This document shows, in pieces, positions 42,280-50,192 of a stretch of 53,139 nucleotides of DNA (its first letter is position 1; each line of letters begins with the position of its first letter). Both the position numbers and the translations under genes were made by a program. The DNA lies in the NCBI GenBank assembly GCA_021325295.1, contig JAJPHM010000036.1, forward strand, positions 1 to 53,139, in the 5' to 3' direction. The notes under the pieces are model-generated. The model was not told where the DNA came from. It ran no database searches and was given only the letters and a program-made list of their open reading frames with translations. Source of the DNA: Nitrososphaeraceae archaeon. Lineage in GTDB: Archaea > Thermoproteota > Nitrososphaeria > Nitrososphaerales > Nitrososphaeraceae.

Positions 42280-43056
42280 GTGCCAGCGGTATCGAAGACC
42301 ACACAATTTCCAAAATCAGACAGGGTGACAGCATCAGAAATTTCCGATGGAATCTACAGGATTTCTGGTTTTGTGGAATCATATGGGATTACATTCAATC
42401 AATTTTTGATAGTTGATGAGCAACCCATGCTCATTCACACTGGTCCGATTGGTATGTACAAGCAAATTGAAGAAAGGGTAAAAGAGATCGTTCCACTTGA
42501 AAAACTGTCCTACGTTGCATTTCTGCATTTCGAAGCTGATGAGTGGGGAGGAATGGAATTTCTCCAATCCAAAGATGTGCAGCTTGTTTGCAGTGACCTC
42601 AGTTCAAAACTGAATCTTGCTGGTTGGTACGACATCCCTGTCAACCATGTCTCGTTTTGGGATAATGAAACAATGAAAACAGGTAAGCGAAAGTTCAGGT
42701 TCATGATGACACCTCATGTCCACCACTGGGATAGTATGATGGTATATGAAGAATCTACAAAGTCGCTTTTTACATCGGATCTATTTATCCAGCCAAGAAT
42801 CAATACTCCCGTGATTTCGCAGGATTTATCGCAACAGATGATAGAATTGTACCGGGCCGTTGGGATTTTTGCCAGCGAAGGTCCAGTCAGGCAGACTACA
42901 AAGAGGCTTTTGGATTTGCATCCATCGATGGTCTATCCGATGCACGGTTCATGCATAGATAATGGTTTGTTCCAGAATTATGCCAGTGCAATAATGAATC
43001 AAAGCTTTGCTTATTCTGGAAGGCTGCTCGGGCAAAAGCTCGAAACAGTGACATAA
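42280..43056 (+). CDS. Flavodiiron-like (ODP) metallo-beta-lactamase-fold protein without flavodoxin
   Basis: A 258-residue single-domain protein with a GTG start. After the beta-lactamase-fold entry (GIYRISGFVESYGITFNQFLIVDEQPMLIHTG), the metal motif is FLHFEADEWGGMEFL, the H-x-E-x-D pattern of flavodiiron proteins rather than the H-x-H-x-D-H of zinc hydrolases. The ligand segments MTPHVHHWDSM, SLFTSDLF and MVYPMHGSCIDNG follow. Flavodiiron proteins reduce O2 or NO but need FMN from a flavodoxin domain, which is absent. It could bind or sense O2/NO, or receive electrons from a separate flavoprotein. Confidence 0.78.
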   Translation: MPAVSKTTQFPKSDRVTASEISDGIYRISGFVESYGITFNQFLIVDEQPMLIHTGPIGMYKQIEERVKEIVPLEKLSYVAFLHFEADEWGGMEFLQSKDVQLVCSDLSSKLNLAGWYDIPVNHVSFWDNETMKTGKRKFRFMMTPHVHHWDSMMVYEESTKSLFTSDLFIQPRINTPVISQDLSQQMIELYRAVGIFASEGPVRQTTKRLLDLHPSMVYPMHGSCIDNGLFQNYASAIMNQSFAYSGRLLGQKLETVT

Positions 43057-43377
43057 CGTTAATTCTTGTGTGAATATATAGAAAGCAGGCAATAAATCCA
43101 AGTTAGAGAAATTGCAATAACTTTAGCTGCTATCACCATCGACATTCATAGTTAAAAGCACGCTATGAGAAGACAGCAGGAATTTCGTCCTCGATATTGA
43201 GACTGTGACCAAGCTGGATGTCGACCAGTAGCAGACTTTAGATCGGATGCGATATATCAATAGTATGCCAGATAGAATGGCAACGTCAACAGCTAACCCT
43301 TTGCAAGTTGAGAGGCAGCCAAGTAATTTAATTCATTCACAGGGTAAAAGAATCTGACGCATCGTAGTGTACAATAA
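43057..43377. other. 320-bp gap, nothing recognised
   Basis: No open frame with natural composition, no strong inverted repeat and no convincing RNA. The sequence lies between the converging flavodiiron-like and HEAT-like genes. Confidence 0.4.
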
Positions 43378-43719
43378 TTATGGAGGCAGATCAGCCAGCC
43401 TTACTTTTCCTTCTTCTGCCCTGCTTTCTGTTTTTCTTATCTTGTCCTCTGCCGCCTGTTCGTACTTTTTTTTAGCGTCATCGCTGAGCATGACCTTTTC
43501 ATTGGCAGATTTGGCGCCCTTGTTTTCTCTTACTGATTTAATAGCTTCAATGCACGCCGACTTGATGTCATCGTATGCTGTTATAGCAAGAATCTCTTCC
43601 AATGCAGAAATAGCACCCTCGCCGTGTCTGGACAACCCTGAAATCGCGTTTTTCTTCTCTACAAGGTCTGGTGACCATTTGGCTTTTTCTTTCAGTTCCC
43701 ACAAATCTGGTTCAGACAT
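43378..43719 (-). CDS. HEAT-like helical protein
   Basis: 113 residues from the ATG at 43719; an in-frame ATG further upstream (43785) lies before a GTATTTAGG element near 43751-43759. Residues WELKEKAKWSPDLVEKKNAISGLSRHGEGAISALEEILAIT and DDIKSACIEAIKSVREN read as two HEAT-like helical pairs. The C-terminal ~40 residues are highly charged (KKKYEQAAEDKIRKTESRAEEGK). Probably a small scaffold or binding protein; it has no signal or membrane segment. Confidence 0.7.
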   Translation of the reverse strand: MSEPDLWELKEKAKWSPDLVEKKNAISGLSRHGEGAISALEEILAITAYDDIKSACIEAIKSVRENKGAKSANEKVMLSDDAKKKYEQAAEDKIRKTESRAEEGKVRLADLPP

Positions 43720-44183
43720 AGAGACCACCAATTGATAATACAGGCAACCGGTATTTAGGGAGTTTGTTTTGTGCATACCCAGCATATCAAAATTGCATGC
43801 GTACCGCTTTCAAAAGTCATGTACATGTTCTGGCTAAGTAGAAGGAGGAGCAACAGGAATAGTTGCAATTAAAGGCAATGCAATACATTTGAAGAGACTG
43901 CAGACGATCAGAGACCACCCTGTTTTTGCCAACAATCGTCAGTTTATGACAGGTTCCGTTTGATGATTCAGAATCTAATCTAATATGTCGCTATATACAG
44001 TAATAATTGCTATTGACAGGTTTTTGCAATATGCAAACTAAACTGAATTAAACTATGCTGCGCAACAATATCCGGACAGTTTCGCACTGTACCAATACAT
44101 CTGCTTTATTCATGTTTTAGGGAAAAATCGAGTGAATCTTTTCCCCATTTTAGCAAGCGCCCCCTTTAACGGACCGTATTGAA

Positions 44184-44331
44184 ATGAATACACAGATAAC
44201 AGAGCATCCAGCATCGAAAATGAATTTGATAATAGAGTACAAGATCAAATCGTCTGTGATTGAAGCCATATTTGCAATGGACAGATCAGGAATTTGCTGA
44301 CAATATAGGAGAAAGAGCCTGTCAAGGCTAG
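44184..44331 (+). pseudogene. Frameshifted small coding sequence
   Basis: The ATG at 44184 opens MNLIIEYKIKSSVIEAIFAMDRSG after a short N-terminus and stops at 44300. A neighbouring frame continues as DQEFADNIGERACQG to a TAG at 44329-44331. One frameshift near 44285 would join them. A TATA-like CATTTTAGC lies about 34 bp upstream. It could be a decayed small protein or a base error. The rest of the gap 43786-44439 shows nothing else. Confidence 0.35.
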
Positions 44332-44453
44332 AACTTTTCTCAAATCAGTAGGTACTAATCATCGTAGCTTGCAATAACACGTCAATATGGATCATTAAGT
44401 AAAATTCATGTTGGTATTTGTTGATATGTCGGAAAAATAATGATTCGAACTTC

Positions 44454-44465
44454 TTTTAAAATATA
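44454..44465 (+). promoter_or_regulatory. TATA box of the Asn/Gln-rich exported protein gene
   Basis: TTTTAAAATATA centred 26 bp before the ATG at 44485. It sits inside a longer open frame and fixes the start. Confidence 0.62.
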
Positions 44466-44484
44466 CTTTCAGCAAGGTCTTGAC

Positions 44485-44871
44485 ATGATCAGACCAATGT
44501 TTCCGACAATAGGCATCATGGCAGTTGCAGCACTTGCGCTAACGGCGCTGCCAGCATTTGCCTCAACTAACGTAACTGTCACGAACACAAACAACTCGCA
44601 CCAGAACACACACCAGAGTAATTCGCAGGGTGCCAGTCAGCATACGGTAACAAGCACAACACAGGTTTCAGCTAATGTTAACAATCCGGCGGTAGGTGGC
44701 GGCAGTCATAGCACAACTACAGGCGGTACAGGTAACCAGAATAGTCACACAAACCAGTCAAATGAAGTCATTGCAGCCCAGATCCAGTATTCATCACAGT
44801 CATCCACTACAACTAACAATGCCAACCCGCACAACAACATACATGTGAACTGCAGCGGCATCTCATGTTAA
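44485..44871 (+). CDS. Exported Asn/Gln/Ser/Thr-rich protein, possibly fibre-forming
   Basis: 128 residues from the leaderless ATG at 44485. A clean signal peptide (residues 1-26, ending LPAFAST) is followed by a polar, almost Lys/Arg-free body: NVTVTNTNNSHQNTHQSN, SQHTVTSTTQVSANVNN, a Gly-rich hinge, then NQNSHTNQSNEVIAAQIQYSSQSS. Alternating polar residues with Asn/Gln ladders resemble curli-type and other functional amyloids, although no exact repeat unit is present. The tail CSGISC may form a disulfide. Exported and probably structural, but this is inference from composition. Confidence 0.68.
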   Translation: MIRPMFPTIGIMAVAALALTALPAFASTNVTVTNTNNSHQNTHQSNSQGASQHTVTSTTQVSANVNNPAVGGGSHSTTTGGTGNQNSHTNQSNEVIAAQIQYSSQSSTTTNNANPHNNIHVNCSGISC

Positions 44872-45000
44872 ACAAGGCCTCCTTTGAATGGTTGCATCAG
44901 GCAATAACCAGGTGTATGCCACAAGAAAAAGCTTGGCTGAGTTGAACGATCGGATGCTTGCTACCGAAACAGAGAGGTAAGCAAAATCGGAGAGTAGCCG

Positions 45001-45021
45001 TTTCCTTCTTTTTCTTTCTTT
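45001..45021 (+). terminator. Pyrimidine-rich tract, possible transcription terminator
   Basis: TTTCCTTCTTTTTCTTTCTTT, a T-rich run about 130 bp after the exported-protein gene on the plus strand, of the kind that stops archaeal RNA polymerase. The gap 44872-45194 otherwise holds only a 29-codon frame at 44888 of doubtful status and AT-rich sequence. Confidence 0.4.
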
Positions 45022-45194
45022 GAAATGTTTTGATAGACTATGCCATTGGCTCTCCTATACCAAGGTACAAGATAATTGATTTTAATTAATTTATTATTAA
45101 CCAAAATTGATGTTTTGACAATAGAATACATCTACGTTTGGCTGACGCTTGACAAAATTATTATACCTTCTCAATTACGGAAAAGCATTTGATG

Positions 45195-45521
45195 TCAGGC
45201 TGTCTCGCTGGCAAATATTCTGTCGGCATGGTGGTGACTTTCATCTAGCACATGTACTTTCTTTATCTCCCATGTCCTTATTACTGAATTGGTACGCTGG
45301 AGCTTCAAGATTAGTACATCTGATTCGCTATCTCTGAATACTGCCATAACGTCCCCAGGTTGAACTGGCAGAAAATCTCGGATTTTTTTGGTTACTGTAA
45401 ATCTGCACTGCGAATCCACTGTAACTGCATCAAGCACATAGAGGGATCCGGTCTCCTCGGAGGCATTCTGGCTCTTATCAATGCCATTCCAGAGACCCTC
45501 AAAGGATTTGTTAAACCTCAT
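45195..45521 (-). CDS. SpoVT/AbrB-like domain protein
   Basis: 108 residues from the ATG at 45521, chosen because a CTAAAAAA element (45549-45556, minus strand) lies about 30 bp upstream; the longer frame would start before it. The swapped-hairpin AbrB domain is AVTVDSQCRFTVTKKIRDFLPVQPGDVMAVFRDSESDVLILKL, with the typical D-x-x-x-R-h-x-h-x-x-x-h-R pattern. The N-terminal 30 residues are a helical extension and the tail is His-rich (DESHHHADR). Such proteins bind DNA as transition-state regulators or antitoxins; no toxin gene is adjacent. Confidence 0.75.
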   Translation of the reverse strand: MRFNKSFEGLWNGIDKSQNASEETGSLYVLDAVTVDSQCRFTVTKKIRDFLPVQPGDVMAVFRDSESDVLILKLQRTNSVIRTWEIKKVHVLDESHHHADRIFASETA

Positions 45522-45696
45522 GTGCAGCAGACCTACGATATGATAATCTTTTTTAGCATTTCTACACTTAATTCTCACTCTTGATACAATACAAACTTCG
45601 GTCGGAATCTGCAAGCCCAAAACCCAAGATTTGAGTACAATAATCTCTTTACCGGGTATCTAGCCGGCGTAAGGTTATCGCCAGATTCTGCCTTCA

Positions 45697-45712
45697 AATC
45701 CTAATCAGGATT
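45697..45712. promoter_or_regulatory. Perfect hairpin AATCCT-AATC-AGGATT
   Basis: A 6-bp inverted repeat with a 4-nt loop, flanked by CCAGA (45681-45685) and TCTGG (45713-45717), which extend it as an outer stem. It lies in the gap between the AbrB-like gene and the broken gene at 45.8-46.0 kb. Could be an operator or an RNA hairpin; no further support. Confidence 0.3.
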
Positions 45713-45788
45713 CTGGAATGGTTAAAATATCAGGTGCCTGCTCGGGACGTAACTCTGGTTTTGCGCAAGGTCGGCCAAGATTTCAATG

Positions 45789-46035
45789 TTAATACTTGGC
45801 AGGTGAATCGCCCTCCAGATAATACTGACCTTTTTCAGACTCTAGCAAGGATTTGACATCAAGCACATAGCTGAAAGAAACCAAGACTTTGATTATCTGC
45901 CAAATGCCGATAGCCAGATAAAATTGTTAGTATTGCTTGATGATTCTTGGGATAAAAGTCGAGTATCTGTATATTTTCGCCATTGATCTGAACCTTCGCG
46001 CCTGTACAACAAGTTATGCAACGACTTTGGTGCAT
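45789..46035 (-). pseudogene. Frameshifted gene with N-terminal Cys motif
   Basis: From the ATG at 46035 the frame reads MHQSRCITCCTGAKV, then ENIQILDFYPKNHQAIL and TILSGYRHLA before running to a premature stop (45859-45861). A second frame overlaps and continues LAIGIWQIIKVLVSFSYVLDV, then LLESEKGQYYLEGDSPAKY to a TAA at 45789-45791. Joined by one frameshift near 45910-45920 they give a coherent ~80-residue protein with a Cys-rich start and a hydrophobic centre. A TTAATTAA-type TATA box near 46064 fits the start. Either recently broken or a sequencing indel; family unknown. Confidence 0.6.
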
Positions 46036-46154
46036 TAGACGCTTGGTAGAAGCGATATTCTCAATTAATTAATTCTATGCCGGCTTGCTGATATCATCTA
46101 ATGCTTGCATGAGCAAAGGATAAAAACCAAGTCTAACTGTCTAATCAGGCTGCA

Positions 46155-46511
46155 ATGTTCAAGAATGCCCTCCTAACCCTGATAGTTTCAGACATGGAAA
46201 GATCGATAACATTCTATTCTCAAATTCTTGGTTTTCAGCTAGTAAACAGGTTTGGCAATGAGTGGGCAGAGATGCAAGCTAGTGGACTGAAGATCGGGTT
46301 GCATCCGCAGGGAAAATGGCAAAAGGTATCAAAGGCTGAAAGCATGTCGATCGGCCTATCAGTCGACAATCTTGATTCTGCTATGGCAGAGTTGAAGAAA
46401 AGGGGTGTGGCCTTTCAGCACATGATAAATGAAGAATCTGGAAGAATTGCCTTATTCAGTGATCCAGATGGCTACAAGCTGTATTTGCATGAGCAGAGCA
46501 AAAAGAAATGA
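46155..46511 (+). CDS. VOC-family (glyoxalase/dioxygenase-like) protein
   Basis: 118 residues, a single vicinal-oxygen-chelate domain of two beta-alpha-beta-beta-beta units: ALLTLIVSDMERSITFYSQILGFQLVNRFGNEWAEMQASGLKIGLHPQ and SIGLSVDNLDSAMAELKKRGVAFQHMINEESGRIALFSDPDGYKLYLHEQ. The closing F-S-D-P-D-G-Y-x-L-Y-L motif is standard. Metal-ligand positions are only partly kept, so it may be a binding protein rather than a glyoxalase. GGATAAAAAC about 30 bp upstream is its TATA box. Confidence 0.82.
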   Translation: MFKNALLTLIVSDMERSITFYSQILGFQLVNRFGNEWAEMQASGLKIGLHPQGKWQKVSKAESMSIGLSVDNLDSAMAELKKRGVAFQHMINEESGRIALFSDPDGYKLYLHEQSKKK

Positions 46512-46622
46512 CAAAAAGCAAGCCATTACTCCGTTGAAATTTGACCGCCCCGCTAGATGGTTACAAGAAAACATCACCCGATAAATAAAGTCTGAACTGA
46601 TTGACATGGAGAAACTCAAGAG

Positions 46623-46849
46623 ATGCAGAAAATATACAGAAAGTTCCTCCCTAATGTCGACTCCGCACGGTTGGATGAACTTTTGCTTCGAGAAATGGAA
46701 TACGTGCCTGCCAGAACGCTGTCAGCAACACATCTTGCATTTATGTCTTCAAGCCTGAGATGGAAATGTAGTACATGTATGTAGCTGTGAACAAGCTTTT
46801 AGAAAACGATTGGAAAAAATCTATCGAAACAACAAGGAGAACTGAATAA
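46623..46849 (+). pseudogene. Frameshifted small gene
   Basis: The ATG at 46623 opens a 53-codon frame (MQKIYRKFLPNVDSARLDEL, LLREMEYVPARTLSATHLAF) ending at a TAG at 46782-46784. A shifted frame from 46775 continues MYVAVNKLLENDWKKSIETT to a TAA at 46849. One frameshift would restore a protein of about 75 residues. ATAAATAAA about 38 bp upstream may be its TATA box. No family recognised. Confidence 0.5.
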
Positions 46850-46879
46850 TAATGTAGTAATCATGCCAAATCTGGCGAA

Positions 46880-47389
46880 ATGATTCTGGGACCAAATAAA
46901 ACTGCGCTACTTGCCGCATTTGCTCTGGCCTTTGTAATAGTCGTTATCCCGTTCAATGCTCTTGCATCTTTTTACCCATTTTCATATTCATCAGGAGCTA
47001 TAGCACCATCTTTGGTCTATATTCAAACTATTCCAGCTTCTGTGCACGTAGAGGTACCATCAAGATAAAGGCAACAGTAGTTAATAATACTCCAAACATA
47101 CTGCTGTATACAAAAGAGTGTTCGCCACTTGGACTGTCCTGCGTCATTTGACAGCTATGTAACAAGGAAGTTTGTCTCTGCATGCAATATCTATCCAGTT
47201 AAATTTGAATTGAAGCCTGGAAGTTCCGTGGATCTTGTTGTACCACTTACAGAATCATATTACAAATTTGTGGCCTCGTCAGCAGGATCTGTCCATGCAA
47301 TTGTGACATTTACATACGGAATAGAGCATTCAAATTCTCCACCTAACAGCATATCTCAACCCTTCCAATTCGGTATCCATCCTGACTGA
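46880..47389 (+). pseudogene. Exported protein gene broken by two frameshifts
   Basis: Three frames join into one exported beta-rich protein. (1) 46880-47068: signal peptide (TALLAAFALAFVIVVIPFNALA) and IQTIPASVHVEV. (2) About 47055-47130: IKIKATVVNNTPNILLYTKECSPL. (3) About 47129-47389: DCPASFDSYVTRKFVSACNIYPV, ending YGIEHSNSPPNSISQPFQF. The joined product, about 165 residues, has a paired-Cys surface-protein look. Breaks lie near 47060 and 47127. As it stands, neither half would be functional. Confidence 0.65.
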
Positions 47390-47632
47390 CTAGCTTTAGA
47401 ATAGAGTAGAGTAGGTTAGTGTAGGGTAGCCAGCGTAAAATTGAAGATATCGCAAATTATTCATCCATTATGATAAATCTGCAATCATGGTTTTTCCTTT
47501 GATCCATCATTCTTCTGACCTTCTCCCGGCTTGGGTTATCTTACTCGATACTGAGCAGAGTGGCAGAATGTCACTATAGATCTGACTAGCATTTTCTTTA
47601 AATGCTCTTCTAGAAGACACTTCTTGAAGTAC
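47390..47632. other. Gap with TAG-rich degenerate repeat and promoter
   Basis: Bases about 47399-47431 form a degenerate run of TAG/GTAG words. CTTTAAATG (47596-47604) is the likely TATA box of the downstream hydrolase gene, about 32 bp before its ATG at 47633. Confidence 0.4.
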
Positions 47633-48721
47633 ATGTCTTGGATTCTATCGAACAGGATTATCATCTCCTCTGCAATTTCTCTCTTGGCTCTGATGCTTGT
47701 ACTCTCTACAGTTTCTGCAAATTCATACCATGCAAAGGCTGCAACCCCTACTGCAGCAACAGGGATTATTGTTCCTCTCTATACTTATCCGGGTTCTGCT
47801 TGGACTACCCTAGTCCAGACTAAAAACGCAAACCCTGCTGTGCCGGTAGTCGCAATAATAAACCCAAACAGTGGTCCCGGAGTATCTTCAGACACAAATT
47901 ATGTCACAGGTATTCGAAACCTGCAGGCAGCCAACATAGTAGTATTAGGCTATGTCTATACAGGCTATGGTTCAAGAAGCACTTCGGCGGTCGAGGCTGA
48001 TATTAACAGCTACTCTAGCTGGTATCATGTAAACGGGATATTCTTCGACGAGATGTCAAACAAGGACGGATACCAGGGCTATTATTCTAACCTGAATAAC
48101 TATGTCAAGTCAATTGGCATGGCATTTACTGTAGGCAATCCGGGAGCCGATACCCTGCCAAGCTATATCGGGACAGTCGATAATATCATAATTTATGAAA
48201 ATGCTGGCCTTCCACCTCTGTCATACCTGGGAGGATGGCACACAAGCTATGACAAGAAGAACTTTTCCTTCCTTTCTTACGCAGATCCTAGCTTGGACAC
48301 AAGCTATGTTGCAAGCGCATCCAGCGGCGCAGGGTACGTGTATATAACGAATGACAATTTGCCAAATCCCTGGGACACACTGCCACCATATTTTGGCAGC
48401 CTGGTGTCAGCTGTCGGGGTTGCCGATTCTGGAAGCTCCGCAGGTCCTCCGCCGGCTCACTATACAGTTACTGTCAAGTCGGCCAACCTTCAAGGTGTGC
48501 TGTTTGGTGGAATGTTTACTATAGTAAAACGGGATAGTGTAACAGTGCAAACAGGGTATACACCACTGTCATTTGCTGCAAAGCAAGGGTCAACATATGA
48601 TGTGACAGTTCTGAATTATAGGCAGCATATCTTTGATCACTGGGACAACGGAAGCAAAAACCCTTCCCGCACAATCACACCTAGCCAGAGTATAACACTG
48701 GTGGCTTATTACAGGAATTGA
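47633..48721 (+). CDS. Exported spherulin-4-like glycoside hydrolase
   Basis: 362 residues from the ATG at 47633 (a TTG three codons earlier is possible). A signal peptide (about 1-36) is followed by a TIM-barrel domain of the spherulin-4 family (about 45-275): GIIVPLYTYPGSAWTTLV, VPVVAIINPNSGPG, IVVLGYVYTGYGSRS, NGIFFDEMSNKDGY with adjacent Asp-Glu at about residues 139-140, and IIIYENAG. The family includes Sph3-type (GH135) hydrolases that cut N-acetylgalactosamine-rich exopolysaccharide. A Pro-rich hinge leads to a C-terminal beta domain (about 285-362) ending FDHWDNGSKNPSRTITPSQSITLVAYY, a carbohydrate-binding or wall-repeat type. Likely acts on biofilm polysaccharide outside the cell. 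Confidence 0.82.
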   Translation: MSWILSNRIIISSAISLLALMLVLSTVSANSYHAKAATPTAATGIIVPLYTYPGSAWTTLVQTKNANPAVPVVAIINPNSGPGVSSDTNYVTGIRNLQAANIVVLGYVYTGYGSRSTSAVEADINSYSSWYHVNGIFFDEMSNKDGYQGYYSNLNNYVKSIGMAFTVGNPGADTLPSYIGTVDNIIIYENAGLPPLSYLGGWHTSYDKKNFSFLSYADPSLDTSYVASASSGAGYVYITNDNLPNPWDTLPPYFGSLVSAVGVADSGSSAGPPPAHYTVTVKSANLQGVLFGGMFTIVKRDSVTVQTGYTPLSFAAKQGSTYDVTVLNYRQHIFDHWDNGSKNPSRTITPSQSITLVAYYRN

Positions 48722-48773
48722 AAAGCTGTAAAGTCAGGCTGCTCAATGAAAACAACAGATTGCCTAACATATA

Positions 48774-49016
48774 TCAGAAGCTGTAATAAGATGCCAGCCA
48801 CCTGCTCTTCAAGTAAATTAGCATCAATATCGGAAGGATAAAATCAAATACAAATGACATATAATTCGGAATCGGCATGATATGATAGACACCGGGAACT
48901 AGCCTTTCATATAGTCCTGATAACTCAAAGTGGCATGCGTCAAAATCCGTTCGTGTCGTGATTTACGCCCTTTGTCCTGCTAGGTTAACAGTGTCTTTTT
49001 GGGTCTGAATGTTCAC
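48774..49016 (-). pseudogene. Broken membrane-protein fragment
   Basis: A minus-strand frame opens at a GTG (49014-49016) with VNIQTQKDTVNLAGQR, meets a TAA at 48963-48965, and continues in the same frame as TDFDACHFELSGLYERLVPGVYHIMP, then SFVFDFILPILMLIYLKSRWL to a TGA at 48774-48776. The second part has the look of a C-terminal membrane helix. No family recognised. Confidence 0.45.
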
Positions 49017-49035
49017 CGGATGATAACGACAGACA

Positions 49036-49230
49036 TCACAAGTTCGTGGTCTGCAATGCCAGCCCGTCAATGTAACTTAGTGAGTCTTCTTCATTCTCGG
49101 TCATAATCTCTTCAAAACACTTGGGACAAAAGTCCCAGTCTTCTATCAGCCGTTGTTCGAATATCCTCAGACTAATGTCATATTCTGCATCACATTGAAC
49201 GCACCTGCCAGACAAGGGCATGCAAGCCAT
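49036..49230 (-). CDS. Small zinc-ribbon protein (64 aa)
   Basis: A 64-residue protein with Cys10-x2-Cys13 (RCVQCDAEYD) and Cys35-x2-Cys38 (FCPKCFEEI), a two-knuckle zinc ribbon with an acidic tail. A TTTTAA element at 49254-49259 is centred 26 bp upstream of the ATG, predicting a leaderless mRNA. One more member of the small zinc-protein set in this window. Role unknown. Confidence 0.75.
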   Translation of the reverse strand: MACMPLSGRCVQCDAEYDISLRIFEQRLIEDWDFCPKCFEEIMTENEEDSLSYIDGLALQTTNL

Positions 49231-49449
49231 CGAAAAAACTCAATAGCTACTACCTTTTAAGCAAAGAGAAGAATTGTTGAAGAACGCTTGCTCCATCAAT
49301 GGAAAATAGCGACATCTGTTGCCCAACAAGCAGCCAGCATCTTATTTGCTTCATTGTAAGATGAATTCTATTTCTCTCTTTTGGCCGATAGAGAACAGGA
49401 TAGAGCAAAGGGGAAATCAAATATACAATATATGTGAAACTATCTGCAG

Positions 49450-49845
49450 ATGTTGAGCACTCAAAAGGCTCCAACCTCGAGGTACGAGATCAGGATACTG
49501 GAAGCACTACAAGCAACGTCAAGGACAGAAAAGGCAATTGCAAAAAACACAAGATTGCCAGCCTCCATTGTATCTGAGTTGCTGACTGAGCTTATTGCTC
49601 GGGGTTATGTGCAGAGCAAAAGTGAGCGGAAATTCCTGTTCTTTCACAGGCAGCATTTCTCGATAACCCTTGCCGGACTTGATGCTCTGGAGAACGCCAA
49701 GGATGGCAGGCTAACAGAGCTGCTATTACAAATGCTAAGAGGAACCGCCTTGACCTTGGATGGAGCAATTCCTCGGCTCGGAGCCGCATTCATTCCGCTT
49801 GCAATTCTCAAGGTGATAATCAGGATCGTCAGGTACGTTCTATAG
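49450..49845 (+). CDS. Winged-helix protein with hydrophobic C-terminus
   Basis: 131 residues. YEIRILEALQATSRTEKAIAKNTRLPASIVSELLTELIARGYVQ (about 12-55) is a winged helix, followed by a basic wing and FSITLAGLDALENA. The C-terminal 35 residues are hydrophobic (IPRLGAAFIPLAILKVIIRIVRYVL) and may anchor it to the membrane. ATATACAATATATG about 25-30 bp upstream provides the TATA box. A membrane-tethered regulator is plausible; target unknown. Confidence 0.72.
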   Translation: MLSTQKAPTSRYEIRILEALQATSRTEKAIAKNTRLPASIVSELLTELIARGYVQSKSERKFLFFHRQHFSITLAGLDALENAKDGRLTELLLQMLRGTALTLDGAIPRLGAAFIPLAILKVIIRIVRYVL

Positions 49846-49904
49846 CTCTGCCAAAATTCCTGTCAGGTTGGCATTTGCAGAAATCCAAAGCATTGAAAAA
49901 AGAA

Positions 49905-50066
49905 TCAGAGGTCGCGCTTGAGGTCTCTGGCTGCATCTCTAGCCTTTATCTTTGCTCTATTTAGTGTATCTGAACTTGGCTTTCCTTCCGCATGGTCTTT
50001 TGCTGTCTGCGCCTTTGCCTCGATGTTCTGCTCTACGTTCTTGAGGTCCTTTCTCAGGTCTGCCAT
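49905..50066 (-). CDS. Small charged coiled-coil protein (53 aa)
   Basis: 53 residues from the ATG at 50066: MADLRKDLKNVEQNIEAKAQ, then a short Gly/Pro break, then LNRAKIKARDAARDLKRDL. Almost entirely charged amphipathic helix. A GCTTAAG element near 50088-50094 lies about 25 bp upstream, which supports this start over a longer frame from 50150. It resembles small stress-response helical proteins in style only. Confidence 0.6.
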   Translation of the reverse strand: MADLRKDLKNVEQNIEAKAQTAKDHAEGKPSSDTLNRAKIKARDAARDLKRDL

Positions 50067-50192
50067 CAAGCTGTATTGGCAGACATTGCTTAAGAATGGT
50101 TTATTGAATCCATCAGGTACTATAACATCCATGCAGGCTGCTTTTATCATAGATTGTGCACAATTAGTAATTGTTGTCCGGCAGAAGCGCGG

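Noticed and set aside
44888-44977. 29-codon frame (MVASGNNQVYATRKSLAEL) after the Asn/Gln-rich gene
   Set aside because: The nearest TATA-like word predicts a transcript start after its ATG; too short for independent support.
49250-49474. 74-codon minus-strand frame
   Set aside because: Overlaps the promoter and start of the winged-helix gene and the TATA box of the zinc-ribbon gene; composition not convincing.
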